Origin: Bromus sterilis
Lineage: Eukaryota; Streptophyta; Magnoliopsida; Poales; Poaceae
Assembly: GCA_950022295.1 (NCBI GenBank)
Contig: OX465599.1
Coordinates: 275,735,501-275,799,500 of the forward strand
DNA: 64,000 nucleotides
Direction: 5' to 3'
In this document: piece by piece, positions 1-10,409 of the stretch
How positions within the stretch are numbered: the stretch's first letter is position 1
Layout: each line of letters begins with the position of its first letter
Program-made: the position numbers and the translations under genes
The notes under the pieces: model-generated
Told to the model about the DNA's origin: nothing
Database searches by the model: none
The model's input: the letters and a program-made list of their open reading frames with translations, nothing else

Positions 1-136
1 ACTCTAGCGGTAAGAGATGATGTGGCTACAAAGGTCACGCATTACATGGATCAAGGAAGGAGAGCGGAACACCACCTATCTTCATCGCCGGGTAGTTTGG
101 AGAGCAAGACGTAACCGTATTTAGCGTCTGCGTAGA

Positions 137-1255
137 GTGGACAGGTCCTGGTGTGATTCGCCTTCGGATATGGAAAGAATGGCTCGCTCATACTTTAGTG
201 AGCTATTTACAAAGGACGCTACCCTTACCCCAGATGTGGTTCTTGAGTGTATTACGCCAAAGGTCTCGGTGGAGATGAATACGTCCTTGTGTGCTCCATT
301 CCAAGAGGAGGAGGTGTCGAATGCACTTTTTCAGATTGGGCCTCTAAAGGCTCCGGGACCTGATGGATTTCCCGCTAGGTTTTACCAACGCAATTAGGGG
401 GGTCTTGAAAGCTGATATACACGCAGCAGTTCTGGCATTCTTTCTTACCGTAGTTATGCTAGATGGAGTGAACGATACTGCCATAGTCTTAATTCCCAAG
501 GTGGCTCATCCAAAAGAACTTAAAGATTTCCGGCGGATCAGCTTGTGCAATGTCCTCTACAAAATCGTATCGAAGTGTTTGGTGAATAGACTGAGACCTT
601 TATTGCCAGAGTTGATCTCAGAAAACCAGAGTGCCTTCATCTCTTGGCGTCTTATTTCAGATAATTCCATTATTGCCTTTAAGTGTGTTCATCATATCCA
701 GTCGCTTATGGGTTCTGCCACCCTGTATTGCGCCTACAAGCTTGATCTCTCTAAAGCTTACGACCGCGTTGATTGGACCTTCTTGAAGGAGGCACTGTTA
801 AAGTGGGGCTTCAATGCCCTGTGGGTTTCTTTTATCATGACTTGTGTCACTACTGTGAAGTACTCGGTCAAGTTCAATGGGAAGATGTTGGAGGCGTTCT
901 CCCTAACCAGGGACTGCGGAAAGGTGATCCCCTCTCACCCTTCCTTTTTCTCTTTGTGGCTGATGCATTGTCTGCACTATTATCACATGCCACAAGGGAG
1001 GAAGGCCTACAGGGGGTGAAAATATGTTGCCGTGCACCTGTTATTTCTCATATGATTTTTGCAGATGACTCCCTCCTGTTCTTTCAAGTTTCACGACTGC
1101 AAGCACATATTGTTAAAGGGGTATTGAACACTTATGCGTCTGCAGAGGGTCAACTCATTAACCCTGCTAAGTGTTCCATCCTATTCTCGGACTCGTGCTC
1201 GCAGAATTTGCTAAAGAAATTAAAGGAATTCTTGTATCTCCTTGGTGGCGCTTGA
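137..1255 (+). pseudogene. LINE reverse transcriptase domain, frameshifted
   Basis: Three frames are needed to follow the domain. Frame 2 gives the start of the RT domain with the motif KAPGPDG near 345-366. Frame 3 gives the fingers and palm with IPKV, the FRRISLCN motif and SKAYDRVDW (near 755-775). Frame 2 again gives QGLRKGDPLSPFLF and the catalytic FADDSLLF (FADD near 1057-1070). These blocks are the standard ones of plant LINE reverse transcriptases, which copy the element's RNA at a nicked target. Frame changes near 375-400 and 890-920 break the protein. Known from the family: the two aspartates of FADD bind the catalytic metal. They are kept here, but the protein as a whole is dead. 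Confidence 0.9.
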
Positions 1256-1328
1256 CCCTAAATACTTGGGTCTACCGGTTCCCAACGGACGGATGCATAA
1301 GGGGTGATTTGAGTCTCTCTAGGAAAAC

Positions 1329-3150
1329 ATGAGGAAGAGATTAGTTGATTGGAGTGAGCAGTACATGTCCTCTGAGAACAAGGAAATCCTCTTCAAATCG
1401 GTGGCTCAAGCTATTCCGACATACATGATGAGTGTGTACCGGCTACCGGCCCCGGTAGCCGATGACCTGACCAAGATGATGAGGCAATATTGGTGGGGAG
1501 TGGAAAAGGAAAGAGGTAAATGGCATGGCTTAAATTGGATAGGATGATCCTTCCCAAATCTAAAGGTGGTATGGGCTTCAGGGATATGAGGGCTTTCAAT
1601 CAAGACCTCCTGGCGAAACAGGCGTGGCGCCTCATCGACAATCCGGATAGCCTTTGTGCTCAACTCCTGAAGGAAAAATGTTACCCTAATGGAGATATCT
1701 TGGATACGGTGTTCCCGACGAGCTCCTTAGCCGTATGGAAAGGTATCTCCCATGGATTAGACCTTGTGAAGAAGGGAGTTATTTGGAGAGTCGGGAATGG
1801 TGAATCAATCAAAGTATGGCGTGACCCGTGGATCCCCAGGGGCAATGACTTTCGTCCAATCACTTTTAGGAGGAATTGTAGACTTGGCCGGGTTTCAGAC
1901 ATTCTGACTGCGGAGGGAGCTTCGGACGTGCCAAAGCTGGAACAACACTTTTACACTATGGATGTTCAAGCGATCGTCAAGATCCGGGCTTCCCCACGGA
2001 ACAGGGAAGACTTCATTGCCTGGCCTATGAGAAGAATGGTGGTTTTTCTGTTAAAAGCGATTATACACTCGCCACAACGGAGCATGATGCAGGCCGAGGG
2101 TTCCTCGAGTTCCCACCCGGATGGCATCCGGTCGTTATGGAACCTCATATGGCAAGCTAAGGTTCCCCTGAAAATGCGCATATCCACCTAGAAGTTGGCG
2201 GCTGGAGCCCTAGATACGAATGTGTGCAAGGAACGGAGGCATATATCAACAACTTCACAATGCCCTTTGTGCGGCAAAGAATCTAAGGACTCCTTCCACG
2301 CCTTCATCACATGTGATCATGCTCTCAAGATTTGGGATGCCATGAGGCTGCGCTGGCCTCTCCCGGCGCGAGACCTCTTGCGGAATACTGGACGTGAATG
2401 GCTACTGAGCCTACTCAACTAATGCTCAAATTATGCCCGAGACCTTGTAATCTTGTTGTTGTGGAGGATTTGGCAACTCCGCTCAGATGCGACTCATGAC
2501 AAGGCTATCCCTCCGGTTGAGGTAAGCATTGAGTTCCTGGACAGCTACCGCCAATCACTTCTAAATTCTCGTCAGTATACTACGGAGGAGATTATCAAAG
2601 GAAAGATGCTACTGGTGGCGGAGTTAGTGCATAAGGATATGGGTTCGGTGGCGAATACTCCATGGCATAGACCTGCGCTGGGGCAGGTTGCGCTCTCTAT
2701 GGACGGTTCCTTCTCTATGGAAACGGAAACCGCAGGCGCCGGCATGGTCCTCCGTGATCATGAAAGAGAAGACATCGTTACAGCGGCAACGTTTATTCCT
2801 CACTGTAATGACCCGTTGGAAGCTGGGTTGCATGCTATCATGCAAGGTATGGCTATTGCTATTCAACATACAAGACTTCCTGTGCGCCTACGATCCGACT
2901 CATCAGAAGCTTTATCCGCCTTCACTCCGATGCCATGAAGAAATCAGCCTATGGACAACTTGTGCAAGAAATTCACCACCTCAAGACCGAAGGGGGGTTT
3001 ATTCCTATGAAGCTCAGTAGACTACAAAACAGGGTAGCAGATAATCTGGCTAATTACAACCGAATTGCACACCGTAGTGCGGTTTGTTTGGGCCGAGGAC
3101 CTTCGTCTGTGGAGGATCTTTTGTCAGAAGATTGTAACCCTGTATCGTAA
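1329..3150 (+). pseudogene. LINE ORF2 C-terminal part: connection region, zinc-binding domain, RNase H
   Basis: Fragments in changing frames match the region after the RT in plant LINEs. The block at 1520-2040 contains SKGGMGFRD and a tryptophan-rich WRVGNGESIKVWRDPW segment. The block at 2195-2420 has a Cys-x2-Cys followed by His and Cys (CPLCGKESKDSFHAFITC), the RT-associated zinc-binding domain. The block at 2453-2938 ends in an RNase H-like fold beginning with LSMDGSF, where the Asp is the first catalytic acid. A frame change near 2935 leads to the last part (2935-3150) with NRVADNLANY, the usual C-terminal RNase H motif. Stops near 2190, 2420 and 2938 disable it. Confidence 0.85.
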
Positions 3151-3180
3151 GGAATTAAACTCCCTTACCCTGCAAAAAAA

Positions 3181-4640
3181 AGTGTATATGTGGTTATCGC
3201 AAACAAAAAAAATGTATATGCGTTCAGAAAAAAAGTCTTGTTGTTTTTCTCGAAAAAAAAGATGAAGGCATCATAGGTCCATAAACTTGCACAACCCGTG
3301 AAGGTTTGGTTCATAATGTTGTAAAATGCTACTCCACCATCCAGCAACTTGCGGTTCGAGTGCAAAAAAACTCAAACCCAATAAAACAAAGCCATGTGGG
3401 ATGGTATATTTTTTAGAAAACACCTTGTTATAATATATTTCACAGAAAACACCTCTATTATATCTGGGCCTGCTGGAACCCAGTTGTTAGTCTATTTAAA
3501 CAAAAATAAAAAAGAACACAACTTACGGTTCAAACACTGGTCTCCAACTTTTCAGTTCCCACGAGCTAACCACCACGCCAAGAACTCCTCTTTGTTAACT
3601 TTGTAGATTTAATTTTTATATAGCTAAGGGGCATCAGAAAAAACAAAAATAAAGAACGCTAATACCTTCTGAATATAAAACGCAACTTCAATATCAACCA
3701 TGATATGTTAGTTTTTTACATACACCATAATATTTATTTAGCGATAGATTACATATTTATAAGTCTTTTATTTTTATATAATTAACAAAACAAAATATGT
3801 ATTTTCATGCAGTCTAATATAATCAAAACATGCACGTAGCTAATTGAAGAAAATAAATTGGTCGAGTGAAATGTATTTATCATTGTGTGCACGTACACAT
3901 GTGTGCTATTTTTTATTTAACTAGTGAGAAAATATTTGTATGTTTGAAATACTTATGTGTATGCAATGATGTATGTGTATATATAAATTTGTCGCTCACG
4001 TCCAAAATTAAAACTCGCATCGTACTCACATCCAAGAACGTTGATAGCACTGGTCATAACAATAAAAAGAACACATATGTACGTTGATGTTACATTTGTT
4101 TTTTTGCTATACAACAAAATTTTCCATTTAAATCTGATTATTTATTTTTAGTGTGGTGGACTTTAAAGTAAATCATATATGAGGCTAGTAGTTTGTAAAA
4201 AAAGCGATTTAGTGACTGGTCTTCATGAAGATCGTATAAAATAAAAAATATATTTAAAATTTCAAAAATGTCAAAACGGCACACTCAATTTATACATGTA
4301 CGTACGCATATAAGGGACCTTAGCACCCTTTGCACGTAGACTATATATAACATATAACTCTGTGATTAGCAAATAAATAATCTGATCGAAGTGGTAGGTC
4401 CTGTGCTCTTTCCTTGGAGGTCACATGCTCGATTCTGCCATACGGCAGTGCCCAAAATTTTTAGGCCTATTATTTCACAATTGTATTGACTGTTGAACCC
4501 TTGTAGTCTTTGCATCAAATTCAAATATGATAAGGTGTTCTCTATAAAAATATGTAGTGCCACATGTCAGTTTTGTATTGGGTTTGATTTTTTTTGCATC
4601 TAAACAACAAGTTATTGGATGGTGGAATAACATTTTACAA
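3181..4640. other. AT-rich spacer, no gene seen
   Basis: About 1.4 kb of AT-rich sequence with many short T- and A-runs. No open frame here resembles a known protein. I found no terminal inverted repeats, LTR ends or RNA gene. It separates the two LINE remnants. Confidence 0.6.
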
Positions 4641-4666
4641 CATTATGGACTAAACCTTCACGGAAT

Positions 4667-5280
4667 GTGCAAGTTTGTGTACATGAGAGTATTTTTCAGA
4701 GTCCTCTTGGCACTAAGCTCTTCGTGGATAGGTATATCAAGGACCTTGAGCTATCTACAGCGTTGAACAATAGGCAGGCGGTGGCGCCGTCATCAGGGAC
4801 TAGGCCAGTTGCTAGCCGGGGCAATGGTTCTGATTCCAGGAGATTGGTTCGTCCCCCTCAAGGCTATGCTAAAATAAAGGTGGACAGTGGCTTCAACATA
4901 AGAGGTGACAAGTGCGCATCCTCTGCTGTTTGTCGGGATGACGCGGGACTCTACTTGGGATCATTGGCGTTGGTTACATCGGGTATCAGTGACCCCGTGT
5001 TGGCTGAAGCTATTGCATGCAGAGAAGCAATGGCATTGGCAGCTGACTTGGGCCTTCAAAAGTTCATCATTTCATGCGATGCAAAAGCCGTTGTTGATGC
5101 TATTTTATGTGAGGCAGGTGGTTAGTTCGAAGCAATACAAAGAGAGATCAAGATGTGACAGAACCAGTTTCTTGATTGTTCCTTCATCCACGAAACTCGA
5201 AGATCGAACGGCGAAGCACATGATTTAGCAAAATATGCTAGCAATTGCTCTACGGGTCGCCATGTGTGGCTGACTTCACC
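4667..5280 (+). pseudogene. RNase H-like domain fragment of a second LINE
   Basis: Translation of 4667-5125 gives a short linker and then an RNase H-like domain of the plant LINE type: IKVDSGFN (catalytic Asp), SAVCRDDAG, LAEAIACREAMALA (catalytic Glu) and FIISCDAKAVVDAI (catalytic Asp). A stop at 5123-5125 is followed in the next frame by traces of the usual end (EAHDLAKYA near 5212-5240). It has no RT domain in front, so this is a 5'-truncated or solo fragment. Its 3' trace ends only about 100 bp before the MSA-like motif and about 430 bp before the CDC20 start codon, so it lies in that gene's upstream region. Confidence 0.75.
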
Positions 5281-5382
5281 TCATGACCCAACTTGTATCG
5301 AACTTTCTATCATTTTCAAGCAATAAAGTTTTCCTACCCCCTCAATAAAAACATTGATATACTTTCAGATTTCAAGTAATAC

Positions 5383-5393
5383 TAGCCGTTGCG
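5383..5393 (-). promoter_or_regulatory. MSA-like (mitosis-specific activator) motif upstream of CDC20
   Basis: Read on the - strand the site is CGCAACGGCTA. The plant MSA consensus is YCYAACGGYYA, so 10 of 11 positions fit, including the whole AACGG core. MSA elements bind three-repeat MYB factors and give G2/M-phase expression of B-type cyclins and CDC20 genes. It lies 321 bp before the start codon, just upstream of the likely leader. A weaker AACGG core is at 5207-5211. The function is inferred from motif and position only. Confidence 0.55.
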
Positions 5394-5713
5394 AGCTTGC
5401 GTTCCCCCGCACCTACCCACCCCGTTCGTCGATCCCTACAAATACAGCTCCCGGTCAAATCCCTAAACCTCACAAGTCACAGAGCAATCCGTGGCTTTCT
5501 CCTCTCCCCTTCCCTCTTGTGCTCGCCGCCGCCACCTCCCCTTGCAGATCCGGGGGAGACCACGCCTTCTCGCTCGCTCTCGAGAGATCCCCGTTCTCCC
5601 CTGCTCGCTAATCCGCTCGTTTTGATCGCAGCATCTCGTTCGATCGATTGATCTGCCGCCTTTTTCCTTTCCTGTTGCGATTCCTGTTGTTTGTTTGTTT
5701 CTTTCTTCTAACC
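5394..5713 (+). promoter_or_regulatory. CDC20 core promoter and 5' leader
   Basis: A pyrimidine-rich stretch rich in CTC and CCG, typical of a grass 5' leader. A weak TATA-like CTACAAATACAG sits near 5436. The start codon context AACCATGGA at 5711 is a good plant initiation context. The transcription start cannot be fixed from sequence alone. Confidence 0.45.
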
Positions 5714-7526
5714 ATGGACGCAGGATCCCACTCGATCTCATCCGGCAAGAACCGCGCCGCCGTGCACCGCGAGCCTCTCCAGGAGGCCGGATCCCGCCCG
5801 TACATGCCACGACTCAGCACCACCTCCTCCAACCCGTCGGCCAAGTGCTACGTGAGTTATTTGTTTCTCAGATCCTACAGATTTCGTGTGTGCGCATGTA
5901 AACTGTTCGACGGAATTCCTGACTGGGTGTTTTTTCTTTCTCTTCTCTCTGTGCGTGCGTGCAGGGGGACAGGTTCATCCCGGACCGGTCAGCAATGGAC
6001 ATGGACGTGGCGCACTACCTGCTCACGGAGACCAGGAAGGACAAGGAGAACGCGGCGGCCATGGCGGCGGCGTCCCCGTCCAAGGAGCTGTACCGGAGGC
6101 TTCTCGCTGAGAAGCTGCTCAACAACAGGACGCGGATCCTCGCCTTCAGGAACAAGCCGCCGGAGCCGGAGAACGTCTTCGCTGCCGACACGGTTTCTTC
6201 TTACCAGGCCAAGCCTGCCAAGCAGAGGCGCCACATTCCCCAGGTATGCATTCGCATTCTTGCGGTTCTAACTAGCACATTGAAGCTACAGATGTGGTAG
6301 CATTTGGTGGTAGGTTACTGATGTCGATTGACAACTGCAGTCTGCCGAGAGGACTCTGGATGCACCGGACCTCGTCGACGACTACTACCTCAACCTGATG
6401 GACTGGGGGAGCAGCAACGTGTTGTCCATTGCGCTGGGCGACACCATGTACTTGTGGGACGCCTCCAGTGGATCCACATCTGAGCTTGTGACAGTCGAGG
6501 AAGACAACGGTCCCATCACCAGCGTCAGCTGGGCTCCTGATGGCCGCCATCTTGCTATTGGGCTCAACTCGTCTGACATTCAGCTCTGGGACACCAGCTC
6601 CAACCGCCTGGTTAGTTAGTGTCCAGCATCCACAAATGTTATTTATGTGTCCTCCCAATCTGCTTGATCAGATTCTGAATGACATTCTTCTTTGTATGCA
6701 GTTGAGGACTCTGAAAGGTGTGCATGAGTCAAGGGTCGGTTCGCTGGCATGGAACAACAACATCCTGACGACGGGCGGCATGGACGGTAGGATCGTGAAC
6801 AACGACGTAAGGATCAGAGACCATGCCGTGCAGAAGTACCAGGGTCACAGCCAGGAGGTGTGCGGGCTCAAGTGGTCTGGATCAGGGCAGCAACTGGCGA
6901 GCGGTGGCAACGATAACCTTTTGCACATTTGGGATGTGTCCATGGCATCCTCCATGCCATCTGCAGGCCGCAACCAGTGGCTGCACAGGCTTGAGGACCA
7001 CACGGCCGCTGTGAAGGCGCTCGCATGGTGCCCATTCCAGAGCAACCTGCTGGCAACTGGTGGTGGCGGTAGCGACCGCTGCATCAAGTTCTGGAACACG
7101 CACACCGGTGCATGCCTGAACTCTGTTGATACTGGGTCACAGGTGTGCTCCCTTCTGTGGAACAAGAATGAGAGAGAGTTGCTGAGTTCACACGGATTCA
7201 CACAGAACCAGCTGACATTGTGGAAGTACCCTTCCATGGTCAAGATGGCTGAACTCACTGGCCATACATCCCGTGTCCTTTTCATGGCACAGGTACATCT
7301 TTCTCGCCGTTTTCTTTGCAGATACTGTTGACATGTTAACCTGTTCATTGCCTGATCACCTTGTCATGCTGTGGAATTGCAGAGTCCTGATGGTTGCACG
7401 GTCGCATCAGCTGCGGCAGACGAGACCCTCCGCTTCTGGAACGTGTTTGGTACTCCTGAGGCAGCCAAGCCTGCACCCAAGGCTTCCCACACCGGCATGT
7501 TCAACAGCTTCGCCCATATCCGATAA
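5714..7526 (+). CDS. CDC20: Cell division cycle protein 20, APC/C co-activator (five exons, 473 aa)
   Basis: Exons 5714-5851, 5965-6243, 6341-6610, 6702-7292 and 7383-7526 join in phase 0 at GT-AG introns and give 473 residues, the usual length for plant CDC20. CDC20 recruits substrates such as cyclin B and securin to the anaphase-promoting complex and is the target of the spindle checkpoint. Visible motifs: C-box DRFIPDR (residues 48-54), KEN (73-75), a MAD2-binding-like RILAFRNKPP (103-112), seven WD40-type blades from about residue 155 to 465 (for example LWDASSG, LQLAS-type GGNDNLLHIWD, IKFWNTHTG, LTLWKYPS, LRFWNVFG) and the C-terminal Ile-Arg tail that docks on the APC/C. No stop or frameshift is present, so it looks functional. 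It is the only such gene in the window and is flanked by transposon remnants. Confidence 0.96.
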
Positions 7527-8061
7527 GACGAACAATGCCAACAATCTCTTGAACAGACAGCTGTGTTGTGTACAGAAAATAGGCCAAATACCTGGGTATA
7601 TACTGCTGATGTACTGCCTTAATTGTGGATAAGAAAATATACGGATGGAGCCGCCGCAATTCGGCTCCCGGGGACGTAGGCATATTGCCGAACCTCGTGA
7701 ACAAATGCTTTGTGTCTTTTGTTGGCTGTGATTGCTTTACTTTGTGTGCATATATATTTGTATTTCTTCAGTTCGTACATGAGCTTTCCTAGATAAACAG
7801 AGGGCCTGGGCCCTGGAGTAGCAGAAAATAGGCCGAATATCTGCTCATGTATATGCACTATAGTAATACCGAAATTTTGCTACTACGTAGTTGATGTTGT
7901 TATACATTGTTTGAGTTATTGTTACTGCTGGAGAGCGATCTGGCGTATGGTCCTGATATATGTGTGCTCAAGTGGAGGGAATATGGTGAAAGTGCCTGCT
8001 TGGCGATGGGTGTTACGAGCTCGATGGAAACACATAATCATTGTTGGCGGGCCGGTCTATC
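7527..8061 (+). other. CDC20 3' UTR and downstream flank
   Basis: There is no other gene here. A near-duplicate stretch of about 25 bp (cagaaaataggccaaatacc near 7571 and cagaaaataggccgaatatc near 7822) occurs twice, about 250 bp apart. I see no canonical AATAAA close to the stop codon, so the polyadenylation site is not assigned. Confidence 0.4.
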
Positions 8062-8064
8062 TAA

Positions 8065-8272
8065 AGGATCAGTTCTTTTGGGTGGCTTAAAAAATAAGCC
8101 GCCTTTCCTCAGCTTTTTTTATAAACCGATAGGCTGACTTTCGTGTTTGTTGGGGTTTATAAACTAGTTATGCAATAATTAATCTAGAAGCCTCAACAAA
8201 TTTAGGGAACCGCTTATTTTGTATGGTAGAGAGACGGCTTATTTTTTAAGCTGTTCAAATGAAACTGGCCCT
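8065..8272. mobile_element. Harbinger/Tourist-type MITE
   Basis: The 208 bp element has imperfect terminal inverted repeats of about 40 bp. The left end starts AGGATCAGTTC and the right end, reverse complemented, starts AGGGCCAGTTTC; both arms then share GGCTTAAAAAATAAGCCG or its near copy. It is flanked by TAA at 8062-8064 and 8273-8275, the 3 bp TWA-type duplication of PIF/Harbinger elements. It has no coding capacity and would be moved by a transposase supplied elsewhere. Confidence 0.8.
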
Positions 8273-8275
8273 TAA

Positions 8276-9402
8276 GCATACGACTAGAAGCGCAAAAGCG
8301 TGGCGTGAAAAATATAGTTCATCTTATGGCAATATACAGTCAATGCACATGACATATTTGTAGAACACTTTAAAAATGCAGAAAATCTAGTGTATAATTA
8401 GAGGGACATGAGGTGGATTATTCTGCTGTCAGTTCAGGATTTCAACACAAGGAATATATCTTATTAAAAGACTAATGAAAGGATACCTTTTATTGGACAC
8501 AGTTGCCCACATTACACCGGATGTAGTATATACTCCCTCCGTACCGAAATATAGGTAGTTGGAGTGTACTATTACTGGCGGTGAAAGGCACGGCAACACG
8601 CCGTGCCCGTGCAGAAAGCCCTGTGTGTGTTCTTTAGTTTGTTTTCAAAGGAAGAGGCTAGTTGTTTGGAAGCAAAGCTTCTTATATGATCTTTTTGTGT
8701 TTGTCTAGGACTGGAACCAGTGCCTTGCCTATCACCGTGGCATGCGCCTGCTATTTGCCATCCTAACAGAATCCAACGTCTCAAGTTCTAAAAAAAATCC
8801 AACGTCTCACATTGGTTCAAGTGAAAACTCCATACATTGTACGTCACAGACATTCAACTCAATAGAACTTTAAGGCCAGCGCATGGTTTTTTAGCGCGCC
8901 TGTTAGAGCTCAAGTTTTAGGCCAGCGTGCACTAAAAGTCAGTTTTATAGTGCGCGACGCTTTTTTAGCGCGCCTGGTGGAGATGCTCTTATCTTGCAGG
9001 CGATAACTGCTGGTGCTGTGAATTAGGGGCCGGTGGGTCATCATGCTTTGGGACGTCGCAGGATTGCAAAGCCAACTGCCCTCCATAGACGCCCCAGGGT
9101 TCTCCAGTACAAACTAGACAGAGGGGTGTGTGTTTTATTCAAAGGGAAAGAATAAAAGAGTGTCTGAGGCATGGTTGATATTAGAGTTACATTAAGGAGT
9201 TTATGTTAGCTCTTGAAATAATAAAAGGAAAACATGTTCACATTGTCTACGTCAAGTAATTTTGGATTATATATGTGGTTGAAATGATAAATTTAGATTC
9301 ACTCTGTACTTCCAGAAAGAGAAGAGGCAAAAAATATTGTGAATAGTTTAGCTTCGTATTCTATCGTCTGCTCCAAGCCAAGTAGGAAAAATTGCCGCCT
9401 AG
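8276..9402. other. Intergenic sequence with MITE debris
   Basis: No gene is seen. At 8533-8566 there is a single Stowaway-like end (CTCCCTCCGTACCGAAATA preceded by TA) with no partner end nearby, so it is a truncated copy. Around 8870-8995 a stretch with repeated GCGCGC and ending GAGATGCTCTTA resembles the end of another short DNA element, but I could not pair its ends. The rest is unremarkable. Confidence 0.45.
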
Positions 9403-10389
9403 TGTCGGGGGATTGGTACCCGGGTAGGCTGACCCAAGCGAAAGCAAGCTTTCAAGACAAGGATGGACCAATTGGGCTGCAACTGGGCCGAGCTGGGCAG
9501 AGGTACGGCCGATTGCTCCAAGGAAATCGATCATACCAAATGCCAGCAGTCGGCCCAGGCGCAATCGGTCCACCCTTCACCAAAGACGATCATCCGATTG
9601 GTCCGCAGCTGGACCGAGGCCGATTCCTAGAAGGCCGATTGCCCAGAGCAATCGACCCTACCAGGAACCACCTGTCGGTCTAGGCGCAATCGAAGCAACC
9701 TACCACCCAGTCGGGGATATGATTACGACGTCATAAATACCATATCCCGAGATATCCGGGTGGCAGGAAGGCCAGGTCACGTCGAGGATTTGCTGGAGAT
9801 ACGGTGTCGACCTCCCCGCCGATTCCGCGGACAGGTCGACAAGACCACACCCCCTAGCTCCACTGTTCACTCCTAGGTTCTACGAGGTAGCAGCATGGGC
9901 CGCCGCTCGTAGGCTCCGGGTCAGCCGGAGAGGAGCAGTCGGTGAGCCCAGGCCGATTAGAGGATGACGGCTGGGCCCATTCGGCAATGAAGTTACCATA
10001 GTACCCTGGACTCACACTATAAGAGCCAGGGTACCCCCTCCCGCGCGAGGGACGCTACACCTTAGATCTCATTAACTCACTTCCCCCTCAGTTCATTTAC
10101 TGCTTATAGTCACTCCTCAGGGAAGCAGGAGAGGACCTTGCCCACGGCGGTGGTGTTCTCCTTCCCCTGAGAAGATAGAAGAGCAGTTATTGTAGCCCCT
10201 TCATTGATATACAAGAGACAAGCAGGAGTAGGGGTGTTATCTCTCCGGAGAGCCCCGAACCTGGGTACATCGTGGTGTCTTCACCGTGCTTGTGCCCAAA
10301 CCGATTCCGGCACCATCGACATTCTCTCCCTCGTGTCTTCCCCTCACTTTAGCCATCCCCATGGCGTCTGCCGTCACATATCGACGACA
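9403..10389 (+). repeat. 5' LTR of the Tat element
   Basis: The 987 bp repeat runs from TG to CA. It contains the promoter region, with a TATA-like ACTATAAGAGCC near 10014-10028. It is matched by the 3' LTR at the same length with only single-base changes. An open frame passes from the LTR through the primer binding site into gag. Confidence 0.95.
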
Positions 10390-10391
10390 GT

Positions 10392-10409
10392 TGGCGCCCA
10401 CCGTGGGGC
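10392..10409 (+). other. Primer binding site of the Tat element
   Basis: TGGCGCCCACCGTGGGGC starts two bases after the LTR end. It has the TGG start complementary to a tRNA CCA tail and is the type seen in many grass Gypsy elements. I do not assign the tRNA. Confidence 0.8.

Larger units (their letters stand above)
1..3180 (+). mobile_element. Decayed LINE (non-LTR retrotransposon), 5' end outside window
   Basis: The order is that of a plant L1-type second ORF: an endonuclease-to-RT linker (around 70-360), reverse transcriptase (about 330-1250), the downstream connection region (1329-2040), a zinc-binding RT-associated domain (about 2195-2420) and a C-terminal RNase H-like domain (about 2690-3130). 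The reading frame changes several times and includes stops, so no product is expected. The endonuclease domain would lie left of base 1. After the last coding trace the sequence has short A-runs near 3173-3250, which may be what is left of the A-rich tail, so the right end is approximate. No target duplication could be found because the left end is missing. Confidence 0.9.

Noticed and set aside
5648..5713. An upstream start extending CDC20 by 22 residues
   Set aside because: The extension is a hydrophobic stretch not found in CDC20 proteins, and the ATG at 5714 has the better context and the normal N-terminus.
8533..8566. A complete Stowaway MITE
   Set aside because: Only one end (CTCCCTCCGTACCG) is present; no inverted partner was found within several hundred bases.
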